Positions 15,308 through 23,348 of a stretch of DNA of 48,426 nucleotides are shown here, one piece after another. The stretch spans positions 1-48,426 of the forward strand of contig JAJDUR010000095.1 of NCBI GenBank assembly GCA_022826585.1. The letters are read 5' to 3'. The notes beneath the pieces are model-generated. The model searched no databases, had not been told where the DNA came from, and was given only the letters and a program-made list of their open reading frames with translations. This DNA comes from Dehalococcoidia bacterium. GTDB lineage: Bacteria > Chloroflexota > Dehalococcoidia > Tepidiformales > Tepidiformaceae. The position numbers and the translations under genes were made by a program. Numbering within the stretch: the stretch's first letter is position 1; the number at the start of each line of letters is the position of its first letter.

Positions 15308-17165
15308 GACGCCACCTCCCCCACGCCCCGTGCGCCGCCGCGAAGGTCAGCACCAGGCTCGCGCCCGCCACCGCCCCCAGCGCGATCCACGGCGTGCGGC
15401 TCCCGGACTCCCGCTCGAACCGCACCGGCAGCGGCACGGGCGTCGCCGCGACCTCGGTCGCCGCAGCGGCCGGGGTGGGCGCTGCCGCCGGCGAGGCGCT
15501 GGGCGTGGGCCTCGGAGCCGGTGTCGCCTCCGGCTCCGCAAACGTGTTCGGTGCGCCCGGCGACGGCCGCAGCGTTTCCGCCCAGCGCCCGGGAACCTCC
15601 GGGCCGCCGGAGAAGCGCGCCCCGAGCGTTGCGCCGGGCGAAGCCACGGGTGGTGGTGAGTCGAGCACGCTCCTATTCTCCCCAAACGACAGCGCATCGA
15701 CGACATCCCCCGCCGGCGAGATCAGCCGCACGACATCGCCGGCGTTGTTCAGGCCGTTCCCGATCGTCCCGTCCGGCGCCCGCGCGACCAGCACGTTCAC
15801 CGGCAGGACCGCCGTCTTCGCGGCCACGACCACGAAGCCGCCCGGCGGTACCTCCACCGCGGGCAGCGGGTCCACCGAGGTGGCGTCTCCGATCGCCCAC
15901 CCCGCCGTGCTGACTGCCACCGTCGCGGTGTTCACCAGCTCTACCCACTCGTAGGCGCCGTCCACGCCCGGCTCGACCGGATCCGCCAGCACCTCCGAGA
16001 GTCGCAGCGCCGGTGGGCCGGCGGCCGCGCTCGTCGGCGCGGGGCGCGCCGCCGTCGCGGTCGGGGTGCTCCGCGAGACCGGCTCGCGTGAGGGTGTTGC
16101 GGTCGGGACGGCGGTCGGTGCGGGCGTGGCGGCGGGAGTAGGGGAGGGCGTCGCGTCCGCGGTTGGCGTCGCTGTCGGGATGGGTGCAGGTGTGGGCGTC
16201 GGGGTTGGCGTCGGCGTCGCGGTGGGCGTGGGCGCCTCTCCGATCCCGAACGAGGCCTCGTCGAACGCGGCCACGACCCTCGCCGCCGACTGCGGCTGCA
16301 GCATCAGCCGCAGGACCGCCGACCGCGCCTCCGGCGGCGCCTGCCCCGGCCCCACCGTGACCCGGCCCCACTCCCCGCTCCCCGCCCGCTCCCCCGTGAC
16401 CGTGCTCAGCTGCCGCCCGCTCCCGTCCCCTGACGCGTACCACGCGATCCGCAGGAACGCTTGCCCCTCCCCCGACACGATCCGCGCCCGGGCCGAGGCC
16501 TCGTACCACTCCCCGCCCTGGACGGTGACGGCCTGCTGCAGCCACTTCGTCCCGCGTGTCGAGGACGCCAGGACCGCCGCCCGCTCCCCCGCGAAGGCGA
16601 GTCCCGCGACGACCAGCTCCCCTCCCCGCTGCTCCCACCCCGCGGCCCCCTGCCGGCTCACCTGCTCGAAGCCGCCGTTGGAAAGCTCCGGCCCGATCGA
16701 GGGTGCCGCCGGTGCGACCGTCCCCGCGGGGGCCGGAGCCGGATTGGGCGGCGTCGGTCGCGGTGTCGGGGCGGGAGTCGGTGGTGGCGGCGCCGTCTGC
16801 ACCACGCTGATCCCCCCGCACTCCCCTCCCCCGACGACCATGACGGCCGCCTGGTAGGTGGCCGCCCCCGCCGGCGCCACGACCGTCGCGGACAGGGTCA
16901 CCGCGGTCGCCCCGAGCTCCTGCTCGTCGTCGCCCGAGTCGAGTGGCGAGTAGTCGTCGTCGAGCACTGTGAGGGACAGCCTCGCGACCTCCCCGCCGTC
17001 ACCGGGCGTTACCGTTGCCGACGCCGTGTACGTCGCCCCCGCAACGGCCGCGCCCCAGGCGGGTCCGCACGAGCCGCCGCCCTGGCCCTGCACCGGCCCG
17101 CCCCACCCCGGCAGGACCGCCGCCAGGCCCGCTCCCGCTAGCACCAGGACAAATCTTGTACCCAT
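15297..17165 (-). CDS. Large exported protein with lamin-tail domain and C-terminal membrane anchor
   Basis: The 622-residue protein starts with a signal peptide (hydrophobic to about 27). A beta-rich region follows (about 30-130), then a second carbohydrate-binding-like beta region (about 160-310; GGFEQVSRQGAAGWEQRG and similar). Low-complexity Thr/Pro/Ala linkers follow, then a lamin-tail domain (about 385-500; LRLSEVLADPVEPG, YEWVELVNTATV, GWAIGD). The C-terminus has one membrane segment (about 597-615) followed by RWRRGG. It is likely displayed on the cell surface. The gene's 3' end overlaps the fusion gene by 11 bases. The two beta-domain calls are guesses; the lamin-tail call is stronger. 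Confidence 0.8.
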   Translation of the reverse strand: MGTRFVLVLAGAGLAAVLPGWGGPVQGQGGGSCGPAWGAAVAGATYTASATVTPGDGGEVARLSLTVLDDDYSPLDSGDDEQELGATAVTLSATVVAPAGAATYQAAVMVVGGGECGGISVVQTAPPPPTPAPTPRPTPPNPAPAPAGTVAPAAPSIGPELSNGGFEQVSRQGAAGWEQRGGELVVAGLAFAGERAAVLASSTRGTKWLQQAVTVQGGEWYEASARARIVSGEGQAFLRIAWYASGDGSGRQLSTVTGERAGSGEWGRVTVGPGQAPPEARSAVLRLMLQPQSAARVVAAFDEASFGIGEAPTPTATPTPTPTPTPAPIPTATPTADATPSPTPAATPAPTAVPTATPSREPVSRSTPTATAARPAPTSAAAGPPALRLSEVLADPVEPGVDGAYEWVELVNTATVAVSTAGWAIGDATSVDPLPAVEVPPGGFVVVAAKTAVLPVNVLVARAPDGTIGNGLNNAGDVVRLISPAGDVVDALSFGENRSVLDSPPPVASPGATLGARFSGGPEVPGRWAETLRPSPGAPNTFAEPEATPAPRPTPSASPAAAPTPAAAATEVAATPVPLPVRFERESGSRTPWIALGAVAGASLVLTFAAAHGAWGRWRRGG

Positions 17166-17192
17166 GCATGCTTGACACTAACACAATGGGCG

Positions 17193-17221
17193 TTGACACC
17201 TGCCCCACCGCCCCGAACAAT
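17193..17221 (+). promoter_or_regulatory. Sigma-70-type promoter of the alcohol dehydrogenase gene
   Basis: A perfect TTGACA (17193-17198) is followed after exactly 17 bases by AACAAT (17216-17221), four of six matches to TATAAT. The predicted start is roughly 70 bases before the ATG at 17299. This is the best -35/-10 pair I found in the window. Confidence 0.6.
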
Positions 17222-17286
17222 GCGGCCCGTCCCAGGGTGCGGTTTTGCCCGCTGGACCGGGCTCGCGGGACGACTCTCGGCACTAG

Positions 17287-17293
17287 AAGGAGG
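17287..17293 (+). promoter_or_regulatory. Strong Shine-Dalgarno of the alcohol dehydrogenase gene
   Basis: AAGGAGG lies five bases before the ATG at 17299. It is a near-perfect anti-16S match, unlike many genes here that lack any such site, and suggests high translation. Confidence 0.75.
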
Positions 17294-17298
17294 TTCCC

Positions 17299-18375
17299 AT
17301 GAAGGCCGCTGTCATGTACGGCGTCGACCAGCCCCTCGTCATCGAAGACATTGATGTCGACGAGCCCCGCGCCAACGAAGTCCTGATTCGCACCAGCGCC
17401 ACCGGCGTCTGCCACTCCGACCTCCACTTCATGGAGGGCAAGTACCCGATGGCCACCCCCGCCGTCCTCGGGCACGAGTCCGCCGGCATCGTCGAGAAGA
17501 TCGGCGACGAGGTCACCAACGTGCAGGTCGGCGACCGCGTCGTCGTCGCCTTCGTCGCCTCCTGCGGTTTCTGCGATAACTGCGTCCAGGGGCGGCCCTT
17601 CATCTGCATCAACACCAACCGCCTCGGCCGCCAGGACCGCCTCAGCATGGGCGGCCAGATCGTGACCCAGTTCGCCGGCATGTCCGCCTTCGCCGAGCGC
17701 CAGCTCGTCACCGACACCGCCCTCGTGCACGTCCCCGACGACGTGCCCATGGAGGCCGCCGCCCTCGTCGGCTGCAGCGTCATGACCGGCGTCGGCGCCG
17801 CCACCAACACCGCCCGCGTGCAGGCCGGCCAGACCGTCGCCGTCGTCGGCTGCGGAGGCGTCGGACTCAACGTCATCCAGGGAGCCGTCGCCGCCGGCGC
17901 CTCGCGCGTCATCGCCGTTGACATGCTCGAGAACAAGCTCGCCGCCGCCCGCGAGTTCGGCGCCACCGACATCGTCGACGCCTCCGAGGGCGACCCTGTC
18001 GAGGCCGTCAAGGGACTCGTCCGTGGCGGTGTCGACTACGCCTTCGAGGCCATCGGCCTGGTGAAGACCGCCGAGCAGTGCTTCGAGATGGCCAAGCGCG
18101 GCGGACGCGCCGTCATCGTCGGCATGCTCCCCTTCGACTCGCAGGTCACCATCCCCGGCGCCGCCTTCCTCCAGGAGAAGGGCATGATTGGCAGCTTTTA
18201 CGGCTCCACCCGCCAGACCTACGACATGGCCTGGCTCATGGAGCTCTACCGCCAGGGACGACTCAAGATCGACGAGCTCATCTCCCGCCGCTACGAGCTC
18301 GGCGAGATCAACGAGGCCTACGACGCCCTCAAGGCCGGCGAGGTCAACCGCAGCGTCCTCATCCTGGAGAACTGA
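17299..18375 (+). CDS. Zinc-dependent alcohol dehydrogenase (MDR family)
   Basis: The 358-residue enzyme has the catalytic zinc ligands Cys38, His59 and Glu60 (GVCHSDLH, GHESAG) and the structural zinc cysteines 89, 92, 95 and 103. The Rossmann loop is VGCGGVGLN. It is a full-length member of the class III-like/NDMA-type medium-chain dehydrogenases that oxidise alcohols or glutathione/mycothiol adducts; the exact substrate cannot be read. Its own promoter and strong Shine-Dalgarno suggest a highly expressed single-gene unit. Third codon positions are overwhelmingly C, consistent with the C-rich plus strand on this side of the window. Confidence 0.92.
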   Translation: MKAAVMYGVDQPLVIEDIDVDEPRANEVLIRTSATGVCHSDLHFMEGKYPMATPAVLGHESAGIVEKIGDEVTNVQVGDRVVVAFVASCGFCDNCVQGRPFICINTNRLGRQDRLSMGGQIVTQFAGMSAFAERQLVTDTALVHVPDDVPMEAAALVGCSVMTGVGAATNTARVQAGQTVAVVGCGGVGLNVIQGAVAAGASRVIAVDMLENKLAAAREFGATDIVDASEGDPVEAVKGLVRGGVDYAFEAIGLVKTAEQCFEMAKRGGRAVIVGMLPFDSQVTIPGAAFLQEKGMIGSFYGSTRQTYDMAWLMELYRQGRLKIDELISRRYELGEINEAYDALKAGEVNRSVLILEN

Positions 18376-18380
18376 GGGCT

Positions 18381-18463
18381 GGTGATTAGTGAATAGTGGT
18401 TGGTGAATAGTGGGCTAGCGGGTCGGCGCGCGCACGCGCTCACCCCACCACTCACTAGTCACC
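18381..18463. repeat. Imperfect inverted repeat downstream of the alcohol dehydrogenase
   Basis: Nineteen bases at 18381-18399 (GGTGATTAGTGAATAGTGG) match the reverse complement of 18445-18463 at 16 positions. The left arm is followed by a second GGTGAATAGTGG copy (18402-18413). The loop holds GC-rich sequence. It lies between the convergent dehydrogenase and peroxiredoxin genes and might act as a bidirectional terminator. Its AGTGA/AGTCAC wording resembles the repeat at 5977-6033. Confidence 0.6.
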
Positions 18464-18497
18464 ATCCACTACCCACCGCGAGCGCAGCTCGCCGGCG

Positions 18498-18974
18498 CTA
18501 GCCGGCGACGCAAGCAAGCACAGGACCGTAGTCCGGCAGCTCCACCACCGCCGGCGCCGTCTCGATGTGCGCCACGTTCCCCTCGCCGTCGACCACGACG
18601 ACCACGCGGTTCGCCATGTTCATCCCCGGCAGCAGGACGCCGTACGCCTCCGCCGTCGCCCCGATCGGGTTGAAGTCGCTCAGGACCGGGTAGCTCACGC
18701 CCGTCTGCTGCGCCCAGGCCGCCAGCGTCCAGGTGTTGTCCGTCGAGATCGCGACCGTGACCGCCCCCTCGAGGCTCCCCAGCTGCTCCTCGATGATGGG
18801 GAGCTGGTTGCTGCACACCGGCGAGAACGCCGCCGGCACGAAGTTGATGACAACCGTCGACCCACGCTGGTCGCTCAGCTTGAACGGCCCCGGGTCGCCC
18901 GTCGGGCTCGCCGGAAGCTCGAAATCGGGGGCCGCGTCGCCCACCTTCAAAGTCGCCGTCTCAGACATATCCAC
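18498..18974 (-). CDS. Peroxiredoxin (AhpC/TSA family)
   Basis: A 158-residue thioredoxin-fold peroxidase with the active-site block FVPAAFSPVCSNQLP, placing the peroxidatic Cys54 in P-x3-S-x2-C. It reduces hydroperoxides in the cytoplasm. A second Cys (155) close to the C-terminus could serve as resolving cysteine. It is a cysteine version, in contrast to the UGA-containing paralogue at 33682. The first methionine lies at 18974; a Met two codons later is also possible. It is convergent with the alcohol dehydrogenase. Confidence 0.9.
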   Translation of the reverse strand: MDMSETATLKVGDAAPDFELPASPTGDPGPFKLSDQRGSTVVINFVPAAFSPVCSNQLPIIEEQLGSLEGAVTVAISTDNTWTLAAWAQQTGVSYPVLSDFNPIGATAEAYGVLLPGMNMANRVVVVVDGEGNVAHIETAPAVVELPDYGPVLACVAG

Positions 18975-19169
18975 GCCTCACAGTACAAATTGGAGCCGCG
19001 ATCGTACGGGCTGGGGCATGGGGGCGCTAGGCGGGGGTGCAGTGCTCCAGCCCTGCCCTTAGACCGATCCGCTTAGGCGCGTAAGCAGACAAACCAAGGA
19101 GTTGACTTTGGGTATGGGGCGTGTGACAGTGACTATTCGCTTAACGATGAGTGTATAGGGAGTATCTGA

Positions 19170-19487
19170 GTGGCCAACACGATCGAGTGGGACGGCGCCA
19201 GCGGCCGAACGTACACGTACTGGATCTACGATATCGGAACGACTTTTGAGGCCGTGCCGGGGAATTACATTTTCGCGAGGGAAGTAAGTGCTGGACGACA
19301 CCGCCCGGTTTACATCGGAGAGACTGGCGATTTGTCAGAACGCTTCGACAGTCACCACAAGATGACCTGTATCAAGCAGGAGGGCGCCACGCACATCCAC
19401 GTCCATCGCAACGACGGTGGGAAGGCAGCTCGTCAGGCTGAGGAGCAGGACTTGGTTGACAAGTGGAACCCCACCTGTAACGGGTAG
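19170..19487 (+). CDS. Small GIY-YIG-type nuclease domain protein
   Basis: The 105-residue product resembles a minimal GIY-YIG domain: GNYIF (31-35) as the first strand, VYIGET (47-52) as the second, Arg58 after it, a helix with RQAEEQDLV supplying the metal-binding Glu (91 or 92), and a terminal WNPTCNG, which matches the N-P-x-C-N ending of small GIY-YIG proteins. It probably cleaves DNA or RNA. The start is a GTG at 19170 with GGGAG seven bases upstream. The gene is less GC-rich than its neighbours and lies next to an HNH gene, suggesting a laterally acquired pocket. Target and partners are unknown. Confidence 0.75.
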   Translation: MANTIEWDGASGRTYTYWIYDIGTTFEAVPGNYIFAREVSAGRHRPVYIGETGDLSERFDSHHKMTCIKQEGATHIHVHRNDGGKAARQAEEQDLVDKWNPTCNG

Positions 19488-19520
19488 CCCTACGGCCGGG
19501 TCAGCCCCGGATGTCCTCCC

Positions 19521-19787
19521 CTACCCCACTATCTCTGCGAGCCGGGCCACCAGGTACTCCTGCGGACGATCGCCCTTGATTCGGTTGCAGTGGCCGCACA
19601 GGAGCTGGAGGTTGTCGATGTGGTCCGTACCGCCCCGCGACCGCGGGATGACGTGGTCGACCTCGAAGCGCCGGAAGTCGGGGTGTCCACTGGCAACCCC
19701 CAACAAGGGCGGGAACTCATGCCGGCTGACGGACTTCAACCATTTGTAGGTTTCTTTTGCGAAAGAACTCTCCCAAAGCCTGTGCAT
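19521..19787 (-). CDS. HNH endonuclease
   Basis: From the ATG at 19787 the protein has 88 residues and an HNH core: VDHVIPRSRGG (Asp44, His45), then NLQLLCGHCNRIKGD (Asn59, Cys64, Cys67, Asn68). The Cys pair probably holds a structural zinc. HNH domains nick or cut DNA using the first His. The frame stays open upstream to 19850, but that would deepen the overlap with the DUF2806 gene, which already reaches 71 bases into this start. It follows DUF2806 on the same strand, so the two may be co-translated. Convergent with the GIY-YIG gene, 33 bases apart. Confidence 0.8.
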   Translation of the reverse strand: MHRLWESSFAKETYKWLKSVSRHEFPPLLGVASGHPDFRRFEVDHVIPRSRGGTDHIDNLQLLCGHCNRIKGDRPQEYLVARLAEIVG

Positions 19788-20685
19788 AGTCGCTCCTGAT
19801 TCCGCCTCCAACCGCATTCGAAAGCTCCCAGCCTGCACGAGTAAGGGCAACGCCTGCTACTTTGACTTCCCTGACTTCGTCTTGGGTCAAGGGCAATAAG
19901 CCCCAGTTCCGGCCTTGGAAGGAAAAGACGGCTGAAACTGTCTTCATATCAGGGCTGACGCAGGGCTTGTAGTCCAGCCACGAGTTGAAGTCCGAGATGA
20001 TGAGGTCATGCTCGTTTAGGTTGTTGAGGACGGGAAATGCCAATCCGTATGCCTGTAGCGAGTTCGCCCCTGCGTCCCCTCCAAGCGACGGCACTCTAGC
20101 GTCAACGGAATCTCCGTAGCGCACAACGCTGCACATCGAGCACAGATTCTTGAAAGCCACAGCGGTGGCTTGGTCAAGGTCCTTGAGAACGCTGAGGGTG
20201 TGAAGTGAAGTGCTTCCTGGGCGTTCTACTTCCCCTGCAAGGATCTTCGCCCACAACACCTGCATCCCCTCGGAGGAGATGTCTTGGACGTCATTGAAGA
20301 ACCGTGCCGTCCAATCGGGGTCCGGCTCGACGTCAGGTACCTCCTTGTCCGCAAGCGCAAGGTAAGCCTGCCCGACGACAGAACCGATATTCCGCTGTCG
20401 CTTCTCTTCTTGAAACTGAATTCTCTGGCTCACCGTTTCGCCAATACTGAGTTCTCCCTGCACGGTAGATGCCGGAGCCGTCAGAGCTGCGCGCGCCTCC
20501 AACTGGGCGGCGGCGATGATCTTCAGCGAATCTGCGTCGCCTGCCGCCTTGATGCGCTTGGCGTTCGCTTCGATGCGGGCTCTCAACGACGCCAACATCA
20601 ACCCAGCCACGGTCCCAATGCCACTGGCGGCATAGTCCACAAGCTTCTCTGCGGCGGGAACTCGTAGGGTCAGGTCCAAGTCCAC
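19717..20685 (-). CDS. DUF2806 family protein
   Basis: The 322-residue protein carries the DUF2806 hallmarks: EEKRQRNIGSVVGQAYLAL, then DPDWTARFFNDVQDISSEGMQ and VLWAKILAGEVERPGSTSLHTLSVLKDLD. A short hydrophobic Ala/Gly stretch (about 18-33, SGIGTVAGLMLASL) may contact the membrane. The C-terminal half looks like a winged or beta-rich sensory region. DUF2806 has no known activity; it is scattered and accessory in bacteria. A GTG start at 20685 has GAGGT upstream. It is less GC-rich than the surroundings and overlaps the HNH gene downstream, suggesting an operon of unknown, possibly defensive, role. Confidence 0.8.
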   Translation of the reverse strand: MDLDLTLRVPAAEKLVDYAASGIGTVAGLMLASLRARIEANAKRIKAAGDADSLKIIAAAQLEARAALTAPASTVQGELSIGETVSQRIQFQEEKRQRNIGSVVGQAYLALADKEVPDVEPDPDWTARFFNDVQDISSEGMQVLWAKILAGEVERPGSTSLHTLSVLKDLDQATAVAFKNLCSMCSVVRYGDSVDARVPSLGGDAGANSLQAYGLAFPVLNNLNEHDLIISDFNSWLDYKPCVSPDMKTVSAVFSFQGRNWGLLPLTQDEVREVKVAGVALTRAGWELSNAVGGGIRSDYAQALGEFFRKRNLQMVEVRQPA

Positions 20686-20887
20686 ACTACCTACCTCGTG
20701 CGGACTTTAGGGCATATGTTCGGATTTGGTCAACAGCGCCACGCACCCCTTCCCCCTCCCGCGCCCCGACCCCACCCTCCCCGCCAAAGGCTGCCGCTGG
20801 GTCTGGACTACGGTGACGAGTCGTAGCACGGACGGGCCGGGTGGGACCGCAGCGCCCCGGATGCCGTCGGGGCCGGACGCGCCCGCG

Positions 20888-20893
20888 TATCAT
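20888..20893 (+). promoter_or_regulatory. Candidate -10 element (TATCAT) of the first CoA transferase gene
   Basis: TATCAT ends eight bases before the ATG at 20902, again placing the likely transcription start at the initiation codon. No Shine-Dalgarno is present in the cccctccc spacer. Confidence 0.4.
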
Positions 20894-20901
20894 CCCCTCC
20901 C

Positions 20902-22137
20902 ATGCCCCCCCTCCCCCTCGACGGTGTCCGTGTCATCGACCTGACCTGGATCATCGCCGGACCGACCGCCACCCGGTACCTCGCCGATTTCGGCGCCGAT
21001 GTCGTCAAGGTCGAGCACGAGCAGGCGGTCGACCCCATACGCCTCGGACGCCCCCTCGTCGGCGATAGCCCCACCCTCAACAACTCCGGCTTCTTCAACT
21101 ACGTCAACCGCAACAAGCGCAGCGTCCTCCTCAACGTCCGCCACCCCTTCGGCCTGGACCTGCTCAAGCGCCTCATCGCCGTCTCCGATGTCGTCATCGA
21201 GAACTTTTCCGCCGGAACGCTCGCCTCCTGGGAGCTCGACTACCCCCAGATGCGCGACATCAACGAACGCATCATCTACTGCTCCGTCTCGGGCTTCGGG
21301 CACACCGGCCGCGACCGCGACCACACCACCTGGGGACCCACCGCCCAGGCCCTCGGCGGCCTCACCCTCACCTCCGGCCTCCCCGGCATCACCCCCGCCG
21401 GCTGGGGCTACAGCTTCATGGACCACACCGCCGGCTACTCCGCCGCCATCGCCATCCTCATGGCCCTCCACCACCGCAACCGCACCGGCGAGGGCCAGCA
21501 CATCGATATGTCCCAGGTCGAGGCCGCCACCGTCCTCAACGGTCCCGCCGTCCTCGACCGCACCGTCAACGGCCGCAGCTGGCGTCGCGAGGGGCTGCCC
21601 CCGGGCAATCGCGCCTGGGAGCCCGCCGTCGCCCCCCACAACACCTACCCCTGCGCCGGCGAGGACCGCTGGATCGCCGTCGCCGTCATGAGCGACGCCG
21701 AGTGGGAGGCGCTCGTCCGCGCCATGGACGAACCCGCCTGGGCCCGCGACCCGCGCTTCGGGTCGAACGCCGACCGTCTCGCCAACCAGGACGCCCTCGA
21801 CGAGCACATCGCCGCCTGGACCGCCGAACGCGACGACTACGACCTGATGGCCCTCCTGCAGGCGTCGGGGGTGCGCGCGGCCGTCTGCCAGAAGCCCGGG
21901 GACCGCGTCGAAAGCGACCCGCAGTTCGCCGCCCGCGGCTGGTGGCAGACCCTCCCCCATCCGGAGATGGGCGACACCGCCCACGACGGCGTCACCCCCC
22001 GCTTGAGCGGGACGCCCGGCGTCTTGCAGCGCGCCGCCCCCCTCATCGGCGAGCACACGCGCGAGGTCCTTTCCGAGGTGCTGGACCTATCCGAAGCGGA
22101 AATCGACGAGTTCGCGGAAGCGGGGGTGTTCATGTGA
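20902..22137 (+). CDS. CaiB/BaiF (family III) CoA transferase, first of a pair
   Basis: The 411-residue protein has the family III opening (VRVIDLTWIIAGPTATRYLADFGADVVKVEHE), KRSVLLNVRHPFG, and SFMDHTAGYSAAIAIL. Asp174 there corresponds in position to the catalytic Asp of formyl-CoA transferase. GEGQHIDMSQVEA follows. It would move CoA between carboxylic acids; the substrate is not readable. The paired gene begins inside its stop codon (GTGA overlap), so the two probably form a heteromer or act in sequence. Alternative substrates include oxalate, carnitine or aromatic acids. Confidence 0.9.
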   Translation: MPPLPLDGVRVIDLTWIIAGPTATRYLADFGADVVKVEHEQAVDPIRLGRPLVGDSPTLNNSGFFNYVNRNKRSVLLNVRHPFGLDLLKRLIAVSDVVIENFSAGTLASWELDYPQMRDINERIIYCSVSGFGHTGRDRDHTTWGPTAQALGGLTLTSGLPGITPAGWGYSFMDHTAGYSAAIAILMALHHRNRTGEGQHIDMSQVEAATVLNGPAVLDRTVNGRSWRREGLPPGNRAWEPAVAPHNTYPCAGEDRWIAVAVMSDAEWEALVRAMDEPAWARDPRFGSNADRLANQDALDEHIAAWTAERDDYDLMALLQASGVRAAVCQKPGDRVESDPQFAARGWWQTLPHPEMGDTAHDGVTPRLSGTPGVLQRAAPLIGEHTREVLSEVLDLSEAEIDEFAEAGVFM

Positions 22138-23348
22138 GCGGTCCCCTCGAAGGTCTGCGCGTCGTCGAGATCGCGGACGAGCTGGGGCAGTACGCCGGCA
22201 AGCTCCTCGCCGACATGGGCGCCGACGTCGTCAAGGTCGAGCCGCCCGAAGGGTCGTCCGCCCGTCGCGTCGGCCCCTTCGTCAACGACGAGCCCGGCCC
22301 GAACCGGTCGCTCAACTTCTGGTACCACAACACGAACAAGCGCTCCGCCGTCCTCGACCTCGACGGTTCCGAGTCCGACCGCGAGCTGGCCCGCGCCCTC
22401 ATCGCGCGCGCCGACGTCTTCCTCGAGGCGCTGCCCCCCGGACGCCCCGCCGCCCTCGGTCTCGACTACGCCACGCTCGCCCCCGCCAACCCCGCCCTCA
22501 TCCACTGCGCTCTTACCCCCTTCGGCCAGGACGGCCCCTGGCGCGACTACCGCGTCTCCGACCTGGTCGCGCTGGCGGCGGGCGGCCCCATGAACATGAA
22601 CGGCTACGACCCCGAGGACGCCCCCGGCGCCCCGCCCATCCACGGCAAGGGCGACCAGGCCTACAACACCGGCGCCCACTTCGCCGTCATGGGCATCCTC
22701 ACTGCCCTCGTCGGCCGCGACGCCAGCGGCGAAGGGCAGTACATCGACGCGTCCATGCACGAAGCCCTCTCCTCCGCCACCGAGGTCGGCCTCCCGCACT
22801 GGCTCTACACGAAGACCAACATCATCCGCCAGACGGGTCGCCACGCCGCCGTCATCCGCACCGAGCCCTGGATCCATCGCGCCCGCGACGGCAAGGACGT
22901 GCTCGTCTTCAACATCGGCCGCAGCAACGAGTCGTGGGGCAAGCTGAAGCGCTGGATGCAGTCTCACGGCTTCGGCGCGAACTTCGACGAGGAGCGCTTC
23001 GACGACCCCATGAACCGCATGGCCGCGCGTGGCACCCCCGAGGCGAAAGAGATCTTCCACGAGGTCTCGCGCTTCGTCGGCACTCTCGACGCCGAGGAGG
23101 TCTACCGCGGCTCGCAGGCCTGCGGACTCCCGTGGGGCACCGTGCGCTCCCCCGACGAGGCCGTCGACGACCCCCATCTGCACGACCGCGGCCACTTCGT
23201 CGCCACCACGGGCGAGGGCCTGGAGGGGGAGGCGCTCATGCCGGGCGCGCCCTATGTGTTCAGCGCGAGCCCCTGGGAGCTGCGGCGTCCCGCGCCCAGG
23301 CTCGGCGAGCACACGGACGAGGTGCTGGCGGAGCTGCGCGGCTCCTAG
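22134..23348 (+). CDS. CaiB/BaiF (family III) CoA transferase, second of a pair
   Basis: From the GTG at 22134 the protein has 404 residues: LEGLRVVEIADELGQYAGKLLADMGADVVKVE, NTNKRSAVLDLDG, and GKGDQAYNTGAHFAVMGIL, whose Asp occupies the catalytic position, followed by GEGQYIDASMHEA. It overlaps the first CoA transferase by four bases. The two differ clearly, so this is an old duplication or a heteromeric pair rather than a recent copy. Its 3' end overlaps the convergent LysM gene by four bases; the strand composition changes at this same point. Confidence 0.9.
   Translation: MSGPLEGLRVVEIADELGQYAGKLLADMGADVVKVEPPEGSSARRVGPFVNDEPGPNRSLNFWYHNTNKRSAVLDLDGSESDRELARALIARADVFLEALPPGRPAALGLDYATLAPANPALIHCALTPFGQDGPWRDYRVSDLVALAAGGPMNMNGYDPEDAPGAPPIHGKGDQAYNTGAHFAVMGILTALVGRDASGEGQYIDASMHEALSSATEVGLPHWLYTKTNIIRQTGRHAAVIRTEPWIHRARDGKDVLVFNIGRSNESWGKLKRWMQSHGFGANFDEERFDDPMNRMAARGTPEAKEIFHEVSRFVGTLDAEEVYRGSQACGLPWGTVRSPDEAVDDPHLHDRGHFVATTGEGLEGEALMPGAPYVFSASPWELRRPAPRLGEHTDEVLAELRGS

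Noticed and set aside
17172-17177. The first TTGACA in the alcohol dehydrogenase leader as the -35 box.
   Set aside because: No acceptable -10 hexamer lies 16-18 bases downstream. The second TTGACA at 17193 has one at exactly 17 bases.
18381-18463. CRISPR-like repeats downstream of the alcohol dehydrogenase.
   Set aside because: Only two partial copies and one inverted copy are present, with no regular spacers and no cas genes.
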